A stretch of 64,000 nucleotides of DNA from Pantoea coffeiphila (GTDB taxonomy: Bacteria > Pseudomonadota > Gammaproteobacteria > Enterobacterales > Enterobacteriaceae). Location: assembly GCF_016909495.1 (NCBI RefSeq), contig NZ_JAFBFW010000002.1:248001-312000 (forward strand), given 5' to 3'. How positions within the stretch are numbered: the stretch's first letter is position 1; the number at the start of each line of letters is the position of its first letter. Position numbers and translations under genes: made by a program. Below are positions 56,019 to 64,000 of the stretch, in pieces. A model generated the notes under the pieces. That model was not told the DNA's origin. It ran no database searches and saw only the letters and a list, made by a program, of their open reading frames with translations.

Positions 56019-56575
56019 TCCACTTATTTAATAGCGCCAGCCTGCCGGTCACCCCCTGGCGCAACGGCGGCGGCGAAACACGGGAAATTATCAGCTACCC
56101 GCCCGGCGAAACTGAATTTGACTGGCGCATCAGTATCGCCACGATCGCCGCCGACGGGGACTTTTCGGCGTTCCCCGGCATCGACCGCATTATTACCCTG
56201 CTGGATGGGGAAGTAGAACTGTACTGCAACGATCGGCTGCGCCAGCGTTTGACGGTAAATCAGCCCTACTCGTTTCCCGGAGAGGATCGCATCAGCGCCC
56301 GGCTGCCCGCCGGGGCAAGCCACGACTTCAACATTATGGCCCGGCGGGGGAGCTATGTGCCTGCGGCGGGAACCACCAAGTCGGCATTTTCACCGCCGGT
56401 GGAGGCCGCGGGGGTCGTGATGGTGATTGGCGGCCAGTGGCAGCACGGGCAAACGCTGCTGGCAGCGGATCAGGGCGCCTGGTGGGAAAATCAGGGCGGC
56501 CACTTCGTTCCGCTCTCGAATGATGCCCTGCTGCTGTGGGGAACGCTGCTACCGAGCTTTAACCATGGCCTTTGA
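56015..56575 (+). CDS. hutD: HutD family protein
   Basis: 186 residues. The cupin-like HutD pattern is clear: LPVTPWRNGGGETREIISYP at the start, DWRISIATIAADGDFSAFPG and DRIITLLDGEVEL. In Pseudomonas HutD sets an upper limit on hut expression, possibly by binding formylglutamate or urocanate; the mechanism is not settled. Four-base overlap with hutF, and its last 17 bases overlap the 3' end of hutC on the other strand. Confidence 0.92.
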   Translation: MIHLFNSASLPVTPWRNGGGETREIISYPPGETEFDWRISIATIAADGDFSAFPGIDRIITLLDGEVELYCNDRLRQRLTVNQPYSFPGEDRISARLPAGASHDFNIMARRGSYVPAAGTTKSAFSPPVEAAGVVMVIGGQWQHGQTLLAADQGAWWENQGGHFVPLSNDALLLWGTLLPSFNHGL

Positions 56576-57314
56576 AGCGCCCCATCAGCTTGTAGCGTGA
56601 ACCGGGATACAGCAGCCGCGCGTAGGTGACGATCTTATTATCACTCCAGGTCTGGCGACGGATCAGCAGGCAGGGTTCCTGTGCGTCAATCGCCAGATGT
56701 CGGCACTGCCGCGCGTCGGGCAGAACCGCTTCCACCACATGCTCACCGGCGGTGAGCGGTGCCACACGCATCAGGTAGGTATAGGGGGTTTGCTCAGTGT
56801 AGTCCTGCTGCAGATAATCCGGTGCCATCTGCGGGTTCACCAGGCGATCTTCCAGCTGCACCGGCTGATCGTTCTCATAATGGATCATCAGCGAATGAAA
56901 CAGTTTCTGACCGCTGGTTAAACCGAGCAGCGCTGCCTGCTCAGCGTCGGCTTTGCTCTCGCCCAGAGCCAGAATCTTACTGCTGTGACGGTGGCCGCGC
57001 TGGGCAATCTCTTCTGCGATATTGTGCACTTCCATCATCGCGGTATAGCCCTTGGCTTCCGCAACGAACGTCCCCACGCCCTGCATTCGCATCAGGTAAC
57101 CTTCGCTGGTCAGCTCGCGCAGTGCACGATTGATGGTCATCCGGCTGACGCCCAGCTCGTTAACCAGCTCGCTCTCTGAGGGCACGCGCTGATTTGGCTG
57201 CCAGACGCCTTCGCTGATCTGGCTGATAATTGCCTGCTTCACCCGCTGATAAATCGGTGCAGGCTGATCGCTCATTGCAGCGGAAAGTTGAGAAATAGCA
57301 GTCTGCCTTACCAT
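56559..57314 (-). CDS. hutC: Histidine-utilisation repressor HutC (GntR family)
   Basis: 251 residues from the ATG seven bases after AAGGA. The N-terminal GntR winged helix spans about 20-90 (PIYQRVKQAIISQISEGVWQ, VPSESELVNELGVSRMTINR). The C-terminal UTRA ligand domain spans about 105-245 (FHSLMIHYENDQPVQLEDRL, QPCLLIRR-like end). HutC proteins repress hut genes and release DNA on binding urocanate. Divergent from hutH, with three TGTATA-type palindromes between. Confidence 0.95.
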   Translation of the reverse strand: MVRQTAISQLSAAMSDQPAPIYQRVKQAIISQISEGVWQPNQRVPSESELVNELGVSRMTINRALRELTSEGYLMRMQGVGTFVAEAKGYTAMMEVHNIAEEIAQRGHRHSSKILALGESKADAEQAALLGLTSGQKLFHSLMIHYENDQPVQLEDRLVNPQMAPDYLQQDYTEQTPYTYLMRVAPLTAGEHVVEAVLPDARQCRHLAIDAQEPCLLIRRQTWSDNKIVTYARLLYPGSRYKLMGRFKGHG

Positions 57315-57364
57315 ACCGAATCCTTATAACAGTGGGAAAATCAGTTTACTGGCTAATATCCTAA

Positions 57365-57376
57365 ATGTATATACAT
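57365..57376. promoter_or_regulatory. HutC-like operator 1 in the hutC-hutH region
   Basis: Perfect palindrome ATGTATATACAT, 51 bases from the hutC start, containing the same TGTATATACA as the hutI-hutF site. Probably mediates hutC autoregulation. Confidence 0.72.
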
Positions 57377-57460
57377 GTTAACTTTTCCGCCGAGACTGCC
57401 GTTTATTTCAACAGCTCTATCGACTTTTTTTGTGATCGCAGCAATACAAGTTAGTCTGGT

Positions 57461-57470
57461 TGTATAGACA
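57461..57470. promoter_or_regulatory. HutC-like operator 2 in the hutC-hutH region
   Basis: TGTATAGACA, flanked by T and A to read TTGTATAGACAA; one-base departure from the perfect palindrome on the right arm. About 120 bases before hutH. Confidence 0.6.
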
Positions 57471-57570
57471 AGAATATACGTTTGTGATTCACTCAATTCA
57501 GACCGAAGTTTAACTCGCATTAACAACCTGTCGGGCCGATGCCCCTAATACAGGTTTGATGCCCACCCAG

Positions 57571-57582
57571 TTGTCTATACAG
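57571..57582. promoter_or_regulatory. HutC-like operator 3 overlapping the hutH ribosome-binding site
   Basis: TTGTCTATACAG, a near-palindromic copy whose right end runs into the GGAG site of hutH. Binding here would block both transcription and access of ribosomes to nascent mRNA start. Confidence 0.6.
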
Positions 57583-57591
57583 GAGTATACT

Positions 57592-59136
57592 ATGTCACTG
57601 ACTCAGCCCCTCTGCTTACTGACGCCGGGTAAGGTCGATCTCGCCACGCTGAAAACAATTTATCGCGGCGGCGTAACCCTGGCGCTGGACGAACAGGCAC
57701 GCAGCCGCATCCAACAGGCCCGTGATACGGTTGAAGCCATTGTCAGCGAAGGCAAAGTGACCTACGGCATTAATACCGGCTTTGGCAAACTGGCTCAGAC
57801 CTCCATTCCGGCGGACCGCCTGGCCGAACTGCAGCGTAACCTGGTCCTGTCCCACAGCGTTGGCCTTGGCGAACTGCTGCCTGATGACGTGGTACGCCTG
57901 GTAATGGCGACCAAAATTATCAGCCTGGCACGCGGCCATTCCGGGATCAGAATTGAACTGGTTGATGCGCTGATCGCTCTGTTCAATGCCGGTGTAATGC
58001 CATGCATTCCTGAGAAAGGCTCCGTGGGGGCGTCCGGCGATTTAGCTCCGCTGGCGCATCTCTCCCTGATGCTGCTGGGTGAAGGTGACGTGCGGGTGAA
58101 AAGCGAGCTGATGCCCGCTCGCGACGGCCTGGCGCTGGCTGGCCTGGAGCCGATCGAGCTGGGGCCGAAAGAGGGCCTGGCGCTGCTGAACGGCACTCAG
58201 GTTTCTACCGCGCTGGCGCTGCGTGGACTGTTTGAAGGCGAAAACGTTTTTGCCGCCGGGCTGGTAGCCGGTGCGCTGTCGCTGGAAGCGATTAAAGGCT
58301 CGGTAAAACCGTTCGATCGCCGCATCCATGAAGCCCGCGGTCAGCAGGGCCAAATCTCGGTAGCCGCCGCTGTATCCGGCCTGCTGGAAGGCAGCGTTAT
58401 TCTTAACTCTCACGCTAACTGCGGACGCGTACAGGACCCCTACTCCATCCGCTGCGTACCGCAGGTGATGGGTGCCTGCCTGGATAATCTCAACCACGCC
58501 GCTCGCGTGCTGCAAATCGAAGCCAACGCCGCATCCGATAACCCACTGGTGTTTACCGATACCGGCGAGGTGATCTCCGGCGGTAACTTCCACGCCGAGC
58601 CTGTCGCGTTCGCCGCCGATATTATTGCGCTGGCCGTAGCGGAAATTGGGGCCATCTCAGAGCGCCGCCTGGCGCTGCTGCTGGATACCGGCCTTTCGGG
58701 CCTGCCGCCGTTCCTGGTCAACGACGGTGGAGTGAACTCCGGATTTATGATCGCCCAGGTCACCGCCGCCGCGCTGGCGTCGGAAAACAAATCGCTGGCG
58801 CATCCGGGCAGCGTCGACAGCCTGCCAACCTCCGCCAACCAGGAAGATCACGTCTCAATGGCCACCTATGCCGCCCGCCGCCTGGGAGCCATGTGCTTTA
58901 ACACCGCTGCGGTAGTGGGCATTGAGGCAATGGCCGCCGCGCAGGGAATCGACTTCCACCGTCCGCTGAAAAGCTCACCGCAGCTGGAGGAAGTGCTGAG
59001 CACTATCCGCCAGAAAGTCGCTTATCTCGACAAAGATCGCCTGATGGCACCGGATATCGAACAGATGCGTTTATGGGCCGCTGGCGACAGCTGGCCAGAA
59101 ATGATTGCTGCGCTGCTGCCTGCACGCGCCCACTAA
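57592..59136 (+). CDS. hutH: Histidine ammonia-lyase HutH
   Basis: 514 residues from the ATG seven bases after GGAG. The Ala-Ser-Gly triad that forms the MIO prosthetic group is in [17 protein letters not shown] near residue 145. Other family blocks: [12 protein letters not shown] near 55, [12 protein letters not shown] and SADNP-type [11 protein letters not shown] near 315. It deaminates L-histidine to urocanate. First gene of hutH-hutU, 28 bases apart. Confidence 0.97.
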   Translation: MSLTQPLCLLTPGKVDLATLKTIYRGGVTLALDEQARSRIQQARDTVEAIVSEGKVTYGINTGFGKLAQTSIPADRLAELQRNLVLSHSVGLGELLPDDVVRLVMATKIISLARGHSGIRIELVDALIALFNAGVMPCIPEKGSVGASGDLAPLAHLSLMLLGEGDVRVKSELMPARDGLALAGLEPIELGPKEGLALLNGTQVSTALALRGLFEGENVFAAGLVAGALSLEAIKGSVKPFDRRIHEARGQQGQISVAAAVSGLLEGSVILNSHANCGRVQDPYSIRCVPQVMGACLDNLNHAARVLQIEANAASDNPLVFTDTGEVISGGNFHAEPVAFAADIIALAVAEIGAISERRLALLLDTGLSGLPPFLVNDGGVNSGFMIAQVTAAALASENKSLAHPGSVDSLPTSANQEDHVSMATYAARRLGAMCFNTAAVVGIEAMAAAQGIDFHRPLKSSPQLEEVLSTIRQKVAYLDKDRLMAPDIEQMRLWAAGDSWPEMIAALLPARAH

Positions 59137-59164
59137 GCGATGAATACCGATAAGGAAAACAACC

Positions 59165-60850
59165 ATGACTGAGTCCGTAAGCAAGGCCGTTGCCCGTACC
59201 ATTCGCGCTCCCCACGGTGACACGCTGCACTGCGCCAACTGGCTGATTGAAGCCGCTTACCGCATGATCCAGAACAACCTGGACCCCGACGTTGCCGAAC
59301 GCCCGGAAGATTTGGTGGTGTACGGTGGTATAGGTAAAGCCGCCCGTAACTGGGAGTGCTTCGAGCAGATCCTGCGTTCGCTGCAGGCGCTGCAACCGGA
59401 AGAAACGCTGCTGGTTCAGTCCGGCAAACCGGTTGGCGTGTTCCGCACCCACGCCGATGCGCCGCGCGTGCTGATTGCCAACTCTAACCTGGTGCCGCAC
59501 TGGGCCAACTGGGACCACTTTAACAAGCTCGATAAAGCCGGTCTGATGATGTACGGCCAGATGACCGCCGGCTCCTGGATCTACATCGGTGCGCAGGGGA
59601 TTGTGCAGGGCACCTTTGAAACCTTCGCCGAAGCCGGTCGCCAGCACTATAACGGCGATCTGAGCGGTAAATGGATACTCACCGCCGGGCTGGGCGGCAT
59701 GGGCGGCGCACAACCGCTGGCTGGCGTGCTGGCGGGTGCCTCCGTGCTGGCCATTGAGTGCCAGTCTTCACGCATCGATTTCCGCCTGCGTACCCGCTAC
59801 GTAGACTACCGCGCCGAGAATCTTGACGAAGCACTGGCGATCATTGACCAGGCGAATAAAGAGAAACGCGCGATTTCCGTCGGGCTGCTCGGCAATGCGG
59901 CAGATATCCTGCCGGAACTGGTAAAACGGGCGAAAGCAGGCGGCATGAAGCCGGATATCGTCACCGACCAGACCTCTGCGCACGACCCGATCAATGGCTA
60001 TCTGCCGCAGGGCTGGTCCGTTGCACAGTGGGAAGAAGCCCGCCGCAGCGATCCGAAATCCGTTGAGAAAGCCGCCCGCGCCTCGATGGCGGTGCACGTA
60101 CAGGCGATGCTCGACTTCTGCCATATGGGCATTCCTACCGTGGATTACGGCAACAATATCCGCCAGGTGGCGCTGGAAGAAGGCGTGACCAACGCGTTCG
60201 ACTTCCCGGGCTTCGTGCCGGCCTATATCCGTCCGCTGTTCTGTGAAGGCAAAGGTCCGTTCCGCTGGGTCGCCCTGTCCGGCGATCCGGAGGACATCTA
60301 CCGTACCGATGCCAAGCTGAAAGAGCTGTTCCCGGACCATACCAACCTGCACCGCTGGCTGGATATGGCGCAGGAGCGCATCGCATTCCAGGGGCTGCCG
60401 GCACGTATCTGCTGGCTGGGTCTGGGCGAACGCCATCTGGCGGGTCTGGCATTTAACGAAATGGTGCGCAACGGCGAGCTGAAAGCGCCGGTGGTGATCG
60501 GCCGCGATCACCTTGACTGCGGCTCGGTAGCCTCGCCGAACCGTGAAACCGAAGCGATGCGCGACGGCTCGGATGCGGTATCAGACTGGCCGCTGCTCAA
60601 CGCTCTGCTGAACACCGCAGGCGGTGCCACCTGGGTCAGCCTGCATCACGGCGGCGGCGTGGGCATGGGCTTCTCGCAGCATGCTGGCGTGGTGATCGTT
60701 GCCGACGGCAGCGCCGAGGCCGATAAACGCCTGGGCCGCGTGTTGTGGAACGATCCGGCGACCGGCGTCATGCGCCATGCCGATGCCGGCTACGAGGTGG
60801 CGAAAGCCTGCGCCGCGAAGCACGAGCTGAATCTGCCGATGATCGACTAA
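59165..60850 (+). CDS. hutU: Urocanate hydratase HutU
   Basis: 561 residues, the family's usual length. NAD+-binding GGLGG-type segment ([19 protein letters not shown]) near residue 178 and the conserved Cys block [20 protein letters not shown] near 408. It hydrates urocanate to 4-imidazolone-5-propanoate using tightly bound NAD+. AAGGA precedes the ATG. A strong terminator closes the hutHU unit. Confidence 0.97.
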   Translation: MTESVSKAVARTIRAPHGDTLHCANWLIEAAYRMIQNNLDPDVAERPEDLVVYGGIGKAARNWECFEQILRSLQALQPEETLLVQSGKPVGVFRTHADAPRVLIANSNLVPHWANWDHFNKLDKAGLMMYGQMTAGSWIYIGAQGIVQGTFETFAEAGRQHYNGDLSGKWILTAGLGGMGGAQPLAGVLAGASVLAIECQSSRIDFRLRTRYVDYRAENLDEALAIIDQANKEKRAISVGLLGNAADILPELVKRAKAGGMKPDIVTDQTSAHDPINGYLPQGWSVAQWEEARRSDPKSVEKAARASMAVHVQAMLDFCHMGIPTVDYGNNIRQVALEEGVTNAFDFPGFVPAYIRPLFCEGKGPFRWVALSGDPEDIYRTDAKLKELFPDHTNLHRWLDMAQERIAFQGLPARICWLGLGERHLAGLAFNEMVRNGELKAPVVIGRDHLDCGSVASPNRETEAMRDGSDAVSDWPLLNALLNTAGGATWVSLHHGGGVGMGFSQHAGVVIVADGSAEADKRLGRVLWNDPATGVMRHADAGYEVAKACAAKHELNLPMID

Positions 60851-60858
60851 GCGTTATT

Positions 60859-60884
60859 CAGGCCGGTATCACCGGCCTGTTTTC
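60859..60884 (+). terminator. Rho-independent terminator of hutHU
   Basis: CAGGCCGGT pairs perfectly with ACCGGCCTG around ATC, followed by TTTTC. Confidence 0.9.
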
Positions 60885-60963
60885 TTCCCCGCTACCCGCT
60901 TCTTCCTCCCCCGATTTATGCTACCTTGTTTCTGCGCGTTACCCTGCACAGGAGAAGTATTGA

Positions 60964-62121
60964 ATGACAGTTCCCGTTTCGCTGATTGAAGAAGCCACCG
61001 GCTGGCGCAGAGCCCTGCATGCCCGCCCCGAACTGGGATATCAGGAGCATCACACTTCACAGCTGATCGCCGAGCAGCTGGAGTCTTTTGGTCTGCAGGT
61101 TCACCGAGGCCTGGCAGGCACCGGCGTGGTCGGCACGCTGGAAAATGGCCCTGGACCGGTTATCGGGTTACGCGCTGACATGGATGCCCTGCCGATCACT
61201 GAACTGAGCAATCCGCCGCACCGCTCCACCAATCCCGGGGTGATGCACGCCTGCGGACACGACGGCCACACGGCGATCCTGCTGGCGGTGGCAAAGCACC
61301 TGAGTACCACCCGTCGCTTTAGCGGCACGCTGCATTTTGTCTTCCAGCCCGCAGAAGAAAACCTTGGCGGCGCGCGCCGCATGGTGGAAGACGGCCTGTT
61401 TACCCTGTTCCCGATGGATGCCATCTACGGCATGCACAACTGGCCGGGGCTGCCCGCCGGTGAAGTTGCCGTTAACGCAGGCGCGATGATGGCCTCGCTG
61501 GACTCCTTCGAAATCACGCTGCGCGGCCGCAGCTGCCACGCAGCCATGCCGGAAAACGGCGCGGATCCGATTGTGGCCGCCGCGCAGCTGATTATGGCCC
61601 TGCAAACTATTCCGGCCCGCCGCTTGTCGCCGCTGGCCTCTGCGGTGGTCAGCATCACGCAAATCAACGGCGGTGAGGCCATTAACGTCATCCCGGAAAA
61701 CGTGGTGCTGCGCGGTACGCTGCGCTGCCTGCAGGCGGACGTGCGCAGCCGGGTAAAACAGATGATCGATGAATTCGTGACCTCCTTCACCGCGCCGCTG
61801 GGCATTGAGGGCAGCATTGAGTATCAGGGTGACTATCCGGTGACCATGAATCACGCCGCTGAAGCCGCGCTGGTGCGCGACTGCGCGCTGACGCTGCTGC
61901 CCGCTGAAAAAGTGCACTGGAACGTCAGCCCGTCAATGGCCTCGGAAGATTTTGCCTGCATGCTGGAGCACTGTCCGGGAGCCTACTTCTGGATCGGCGC
62001 TGACGGTGACACGCCGTCACGGCCGCTTCATAACGCCAACTACGATTTTAACGATGGGCTGATTGCTCCCGGTATCGCGCTGTGGACCGCGCTGGTTGAG
62101 CAGCTGCTGCCGCGCGGCTGA
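60964..62121 (+). CDS. M20D family amidohydrolase (hippurate/IAA-amino-acid hydrolase type)
   Basis: 385 residues. Metal-binding motifs of the M20D di-metal peptidases: LRADMDALPI near residue 60, MHACGHDGHTAILL near 95, FQPAEENLGGARRM near 130, MHNWPGLPAGE near 158 and the C-terminal SPSMASEDFACML near 320. A lid/dimer domain lies at about 180-290. Relatives cleave N-acyl amino acids such as hippurate, indole-acetyl-aspartate or N-acetyl amino acids. A plant-associated host makes an auxin-conjugate substrate possible, but nothing in the sequence decides it. AGGAG lies seven to nine bases before the ATG. It has its own transcript after the hutU terminator. Confidence 0.87.
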   Translation: MTVPVSLIEEATGWRRALHARPELGYQEHHTSQLIAEQLESFGLQVHRGLAGTGVVGTLENGPGPVIGLRADMDALPITELSNPPHRSTNPGVMHACGHDGHTAILLAVAKHLSTTRRFSGTLHFVFQPAEENLGGARRMVEDGLFTLFPMDAIYGMHNWPGLPAGEVAVNAGAMMASLDSFEITLRGRSCHAAMPENGADPIVAAAQLIMALQTIPARRLSPLASAVVSITQINGGEAINVIPENVVLRGTLRCLQADVRSRVKQMIDEFVTSFTAPLGIEGSIEYQGDYPVTMNHAAEAALVRDCALTLLPAEKVHWNVSPSMASEDFACMLEHCPGAYFWIGADGDTPSRPLHNANYDFNDGLIAPGIALWTALVEQLLPRG

Positions 62122-62340
62122 TTGATATTCACCTGGCCGTTGCCACCGCTTCCTATGGCCCCTCACGGGGCCAACTACCTTGTACAATTTCCCATTCTGA
62201 AACACTGTATTAACGATCCTGACGACCTCATCAGCGAATATTATTAGTTGAATAGACAGGAATTTCTCCCTGAGCGCGTTCTGGTGCCATATTTCCCTGC
62301 CCTTGGAAATAGCCCCGCAAGGGAAAATACCAGGGAAGTA

Positions 62341-62868
62341 TTATCCCTGATTCACCCACACCAGTTTATCTACCGGGAAGTTCAGCCCCCGGGCGATAGC
62401 CAGGTAGTTTTGCTTTACGCTTTCGGGGATCTGCGGCGTGCGCGACAGTATCCACAGGTAGTCACGGTTTGGCCCGCTGACCAGCGCATAGCGATAGTCC
62501 TCATCCAGCGCGATAACGTTATAGCCGCCGTAGAACGGACCGAAGAAGGACACTTTAAGCGCCGCAGTGGACGGTGCACCGGTGAAGTAAGCCCGGCCTT
62601 CACTCTCCATCCAGCGCGCTTTCGCCGGGTCGTAGCCACGGTTAAGCACCGATATTCCGCCATCGCTACGTTTGCCATACGTCGCAGTAACCTGTTCCAG
62701 GCCGCGCTCGAAGCGATTTTCCAGCCGGGCAACCTCATACCATTTTCCCAGATAGCGATCGGCGTCAAATCCGCTTATCGGCGTGACGCCTTTCGGCGGC
62801 GTCGGGGATTTACAGGCGACCAGCCCCAGTGACAGTACCACTCCGGTAAGAACGGGCCACAGCTTCAT
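62341..62868 (-). CDS. blc: Outer-membrane lipocalin Blc
   Basis: 175 residues. Lipoprotein signal with lipobox LVAC (Cys near residue 19). Lipocalin fold motifs: DRYLGKWYEVARLENRFERG with the GxW motif, then YNVIALDEDYRYALVSGPNR (TDY-like) and LWILSRTP (the Arg motif). It binds lysophospholipids or fatty acids at the outer membrane and is a sigma-S-type stress gene in E. coli. It is convergent with the amidohydrolase; a TGGCCCC-TCAC-GGGGCCA stem lies in the gap at 62156-62173. Confidence 0.94.
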   Translation of the reverse strand: MKLWPVLTGVVLSLGLVACKSPTPPKGVTPISGFDADRYLGKWYEVARLENRFERGLEQVTATYGKRSDGGISVLNRGYDPAKARWMESEGRAYFTGAPSTAALKVSFFGPFYGGYNVIALDEDYRYALVSGPNRDYLWILSRTPQIPESVKQNYLAIARGLNFPVDKLVWVNQG

Positions 62869-63139
62869 GCTTGCTCCTTAGTCATATCATTATCAGCCAG
62901 ACAGAGTGTAGTACAAACCGGTTATCAGGCCATCGACAGGTGGCGAACATCGGTTGACTCAGCTGGCAGGGATATTATTTTCAAACATCACTATCCACAC
63001 GTCGCTATTTAACCCAAAAGAATGATTCAGCACCATAATTTACCCGCAGGGCACATTACGATTATTCCTAGAGATAAATTATCCGTTATCGACCAGGCTT
63101 AAATTGAATTTCTAACCCAGAAGAAGGAAACATTTCATC

Positions 63140-63397
63140 ATGGCTGACATCGAAACCAAAACGAAAGATGACTATATTAATGACGTGCTTTCTCAGCTTA
63201 AAGAGATTCGCCACTACGCCAAAAACAATACGGAAACCCTTTCCGCACAGTGGCTTGCATTTGATTCCGGCGAGTTTAAAGATAAAGAGCTGGCGGGGAA
63301 AATTGATTCGCTGCTGAACGCCCAGGGCAGGCTGCATGACGAAGTGGAAGCGTCTATCGCCGATATTGAAATTTTGGTAAATAAGGCGGCAGCCTGA
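63140..63397 (+). CDS. Small acidic helical protein of unknown function
   Basis: 85 residues, not recognised. No signal peptide or membrane segment, no Cys. Strongly helical and charged: DDYINDVLSQLKEIRHYAKN, GEFKDKELAGKIDSLLNAQG, then a heptad-like HDEVEASIADIEILVNKAA, so a coiled-coil or helical-bundle protein is likely. AAGGA is 12 bases before the ATG, a rather long distance. A clean terminator follows, which supports a real single-gene transcript. Possible roles (stress, chaperone-like or phage-derived) are guesses. Confidence 0.65.
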   Translation: MADIETKTKDDYINDVLSQLKEIRHYAKNNTETLSAQWLAFDSGEFKDKELAGKIDSLLNAQGRLHDEVEASIADIEILVNKAAA

Positions 63398-63435
63398 CAG
63401 ATTATCTGTCCTCGGCAGCACCCAGTTTTAATTTA

Positions 63436-63461
63436 AAAAATGCGCCATTTGGCGCATTTTT
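63436..63461. terminator. Bidirectional terminator after the small gene
   Basis: AAAATGCGCCA pairs with TGGCGCATTTT around two T residues, with A-run before and T-run after, so it can act on both strands. Confidence 0.9.
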
Positions 63462-63641
63462 AACTTAGGGATCACGATGAAAAATTGTCGGTAATACTAT
63501 TTCACTGGCGCTATCTTAATTCGTCCCTTAATCAATCGCCCCCGATTTTAATCCTGACTGACCGGCATCCGTTCAAGGCCGCTGTGGATTTGACCGTCGG
63601 CACACTACGCCAACAGTCATATCAGCCTCTTAACGCCTGCT

Positions 63642-64000
63642 TCAGTATCCCGCTAGCTTAATCTCACCCAACGCCGCTTCCAGCGTCTGCGCCCTGCCCG
63701 TTGCCACATAGCAGCAGGCAATCTGCAAACGCAGCGACTGCGGTACCGCCACTTCACGATTCAGACAGCGGGTGATCCAGTCGGCGGTGGTTACGGCATC
63801 TTTCGCTTCGGGCAGCTCACCCGCCGCAAATGACACTTCCTCCTGCCGCGCCAACAGCACCTGGGGTTCTGCGCCGTGGATCAGGCTGATTGACGGGCAA
63901 CGCTGCGGACTGGCGTAGACTTCCCCCTCGGTGCCGTTAAGCAGCAGGCCGCGACCGCCGATGTCGCTGAAGAATTTTCCCACCTTCGGGATATATTCCG
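63642..64000 (-). CDS. ybiB: YbiB, C-terminal part (5' end outside window)
   Basis: 119 codons are visible and the frame is open to the window edge. The protein matches the C-terminus of E. coli YbiB: EYIPKVGKFFSDIGGRGLLL, then GTEGEVYASPQRCPSISLI and ADWITRCLNREVAVPQSLRL. YbiB has the fold of anthranilate phosphoribosyltransferase (TrpD2 group) but binds nucleic acid without sequence specificity and is LexA/SOS-linked in E. coli. About 200 residues of the N-terminal part lie beyond the window. Confidence 0.9.
   Translation of the reverse strand, partial: EYIPKVGKFFSDIGGRGLLLNGTEGEVYASPQRCPSISLIHGAEPQVLLARQEEVSFAAGELPEAKDAVTTADWITRCLNREVAVPQSLRLQIACCYVATGRAQTLEAALGEIKLAGY

Noticed and set aside
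57431-57446. CRP site before hutH (TGTGATCGCAGCAATA)
   Set aside because: The left half is perfect, but the right half fits the consensus poorly, so it was not listed as a site.

Overview
The window is a chromosomal segment of an enterobacterium, most likely from the Erwiniaceae (Erwinia/Pantoea group). The backbone follows the gene order of the E. coli ybiB to ybjL region: ybjL, ybjG, dacC, yliI, gsiDCBA-iaaA, moeAB, ybiT, ybiR-mntR, mntS, ybiP(opgE), ompX, rhtA, dps, glnHPQ, ybiO, rlmF and ybiB. Proteins match the E. coli families in length and motif, but several lineage-specific insertions interrupt this order. No tRNA, rRNA, CRISPR array, transposase, integrase or phage gene was seen. Assignments rest on reading the translated sequence and recalled family motifs; no database search was run.

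Left third (1-23 kb): the C-terminal part of YbjL; two PAP2-family membrane phosphatases (the second is YbjG); an SdaC-type serine transporter with a CRP-like site; PBP6 (dacC); a HAD-IB phosphatase; YliI sugar dehydrogenase; an AEC permease; the glutathione importer operon iaaA-gsiABCD; molybdopterin genes moeA-moeB; a diguanylate cyclase; the ABC-F protein YbiT; and a sugar-porter MFS protein resembling inositol transporters.

Middle (23-42 kb): an EmrA/EmrB/outer-membrane-lipoprotein efflux operon, then the manganese locus. That locus holds ybiR, mntR, a perfect MntR-box palindrome and a 35-codon mntS-like gene. Next come opgE, ompX, rhtA, dps, the glutamine uptake operon glnHPQ with sigma-54/NtrC-like elements, the YbiO channel, rlmF, a flavin-reductase-like protein and a PadR regulator preceded by two copies of a palindromic operator.

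Right third (42-64 kb) is largely accessory relative to E. coli: an RND tripartite efflux operon, a repeat-rich intergenic block, a FepA-type siderophore receptor with a Fur box, a possible small RNA or attenuator before a nucleotidase, and a complete five-step histidine-utilisation locus (hutH, hutU, hutI, hutF, hutG with hutC and hutD). HutC-like operators of the form TGTATATACA lie in both divergent hut promoter regions. An M20 amidohydrolase, the lipocalin blc, a small unknown gene and the end of ybiB close the window.

The most unusual content is non-coding. Four full copies (about 192-200 bp) and several fragments of one repeat family lie in two intergenic regions (7.9-8.7 kb and 48.1-49.0 kb), in both cases as an outward-pointing pair. 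Each copy is closed by long inverted arms whose sequence differs between copies but is complementary within a copy. Each contains two internal hairpins with covarying stems, and all eight loops read A-N-GGA or AGGA on the same strand of the element. This is the loop signature of CsrA/RsmA binding sites. The family may encode structured RNA that binds CsrA, although DNA-level palindrome correction could also produce the covariation.
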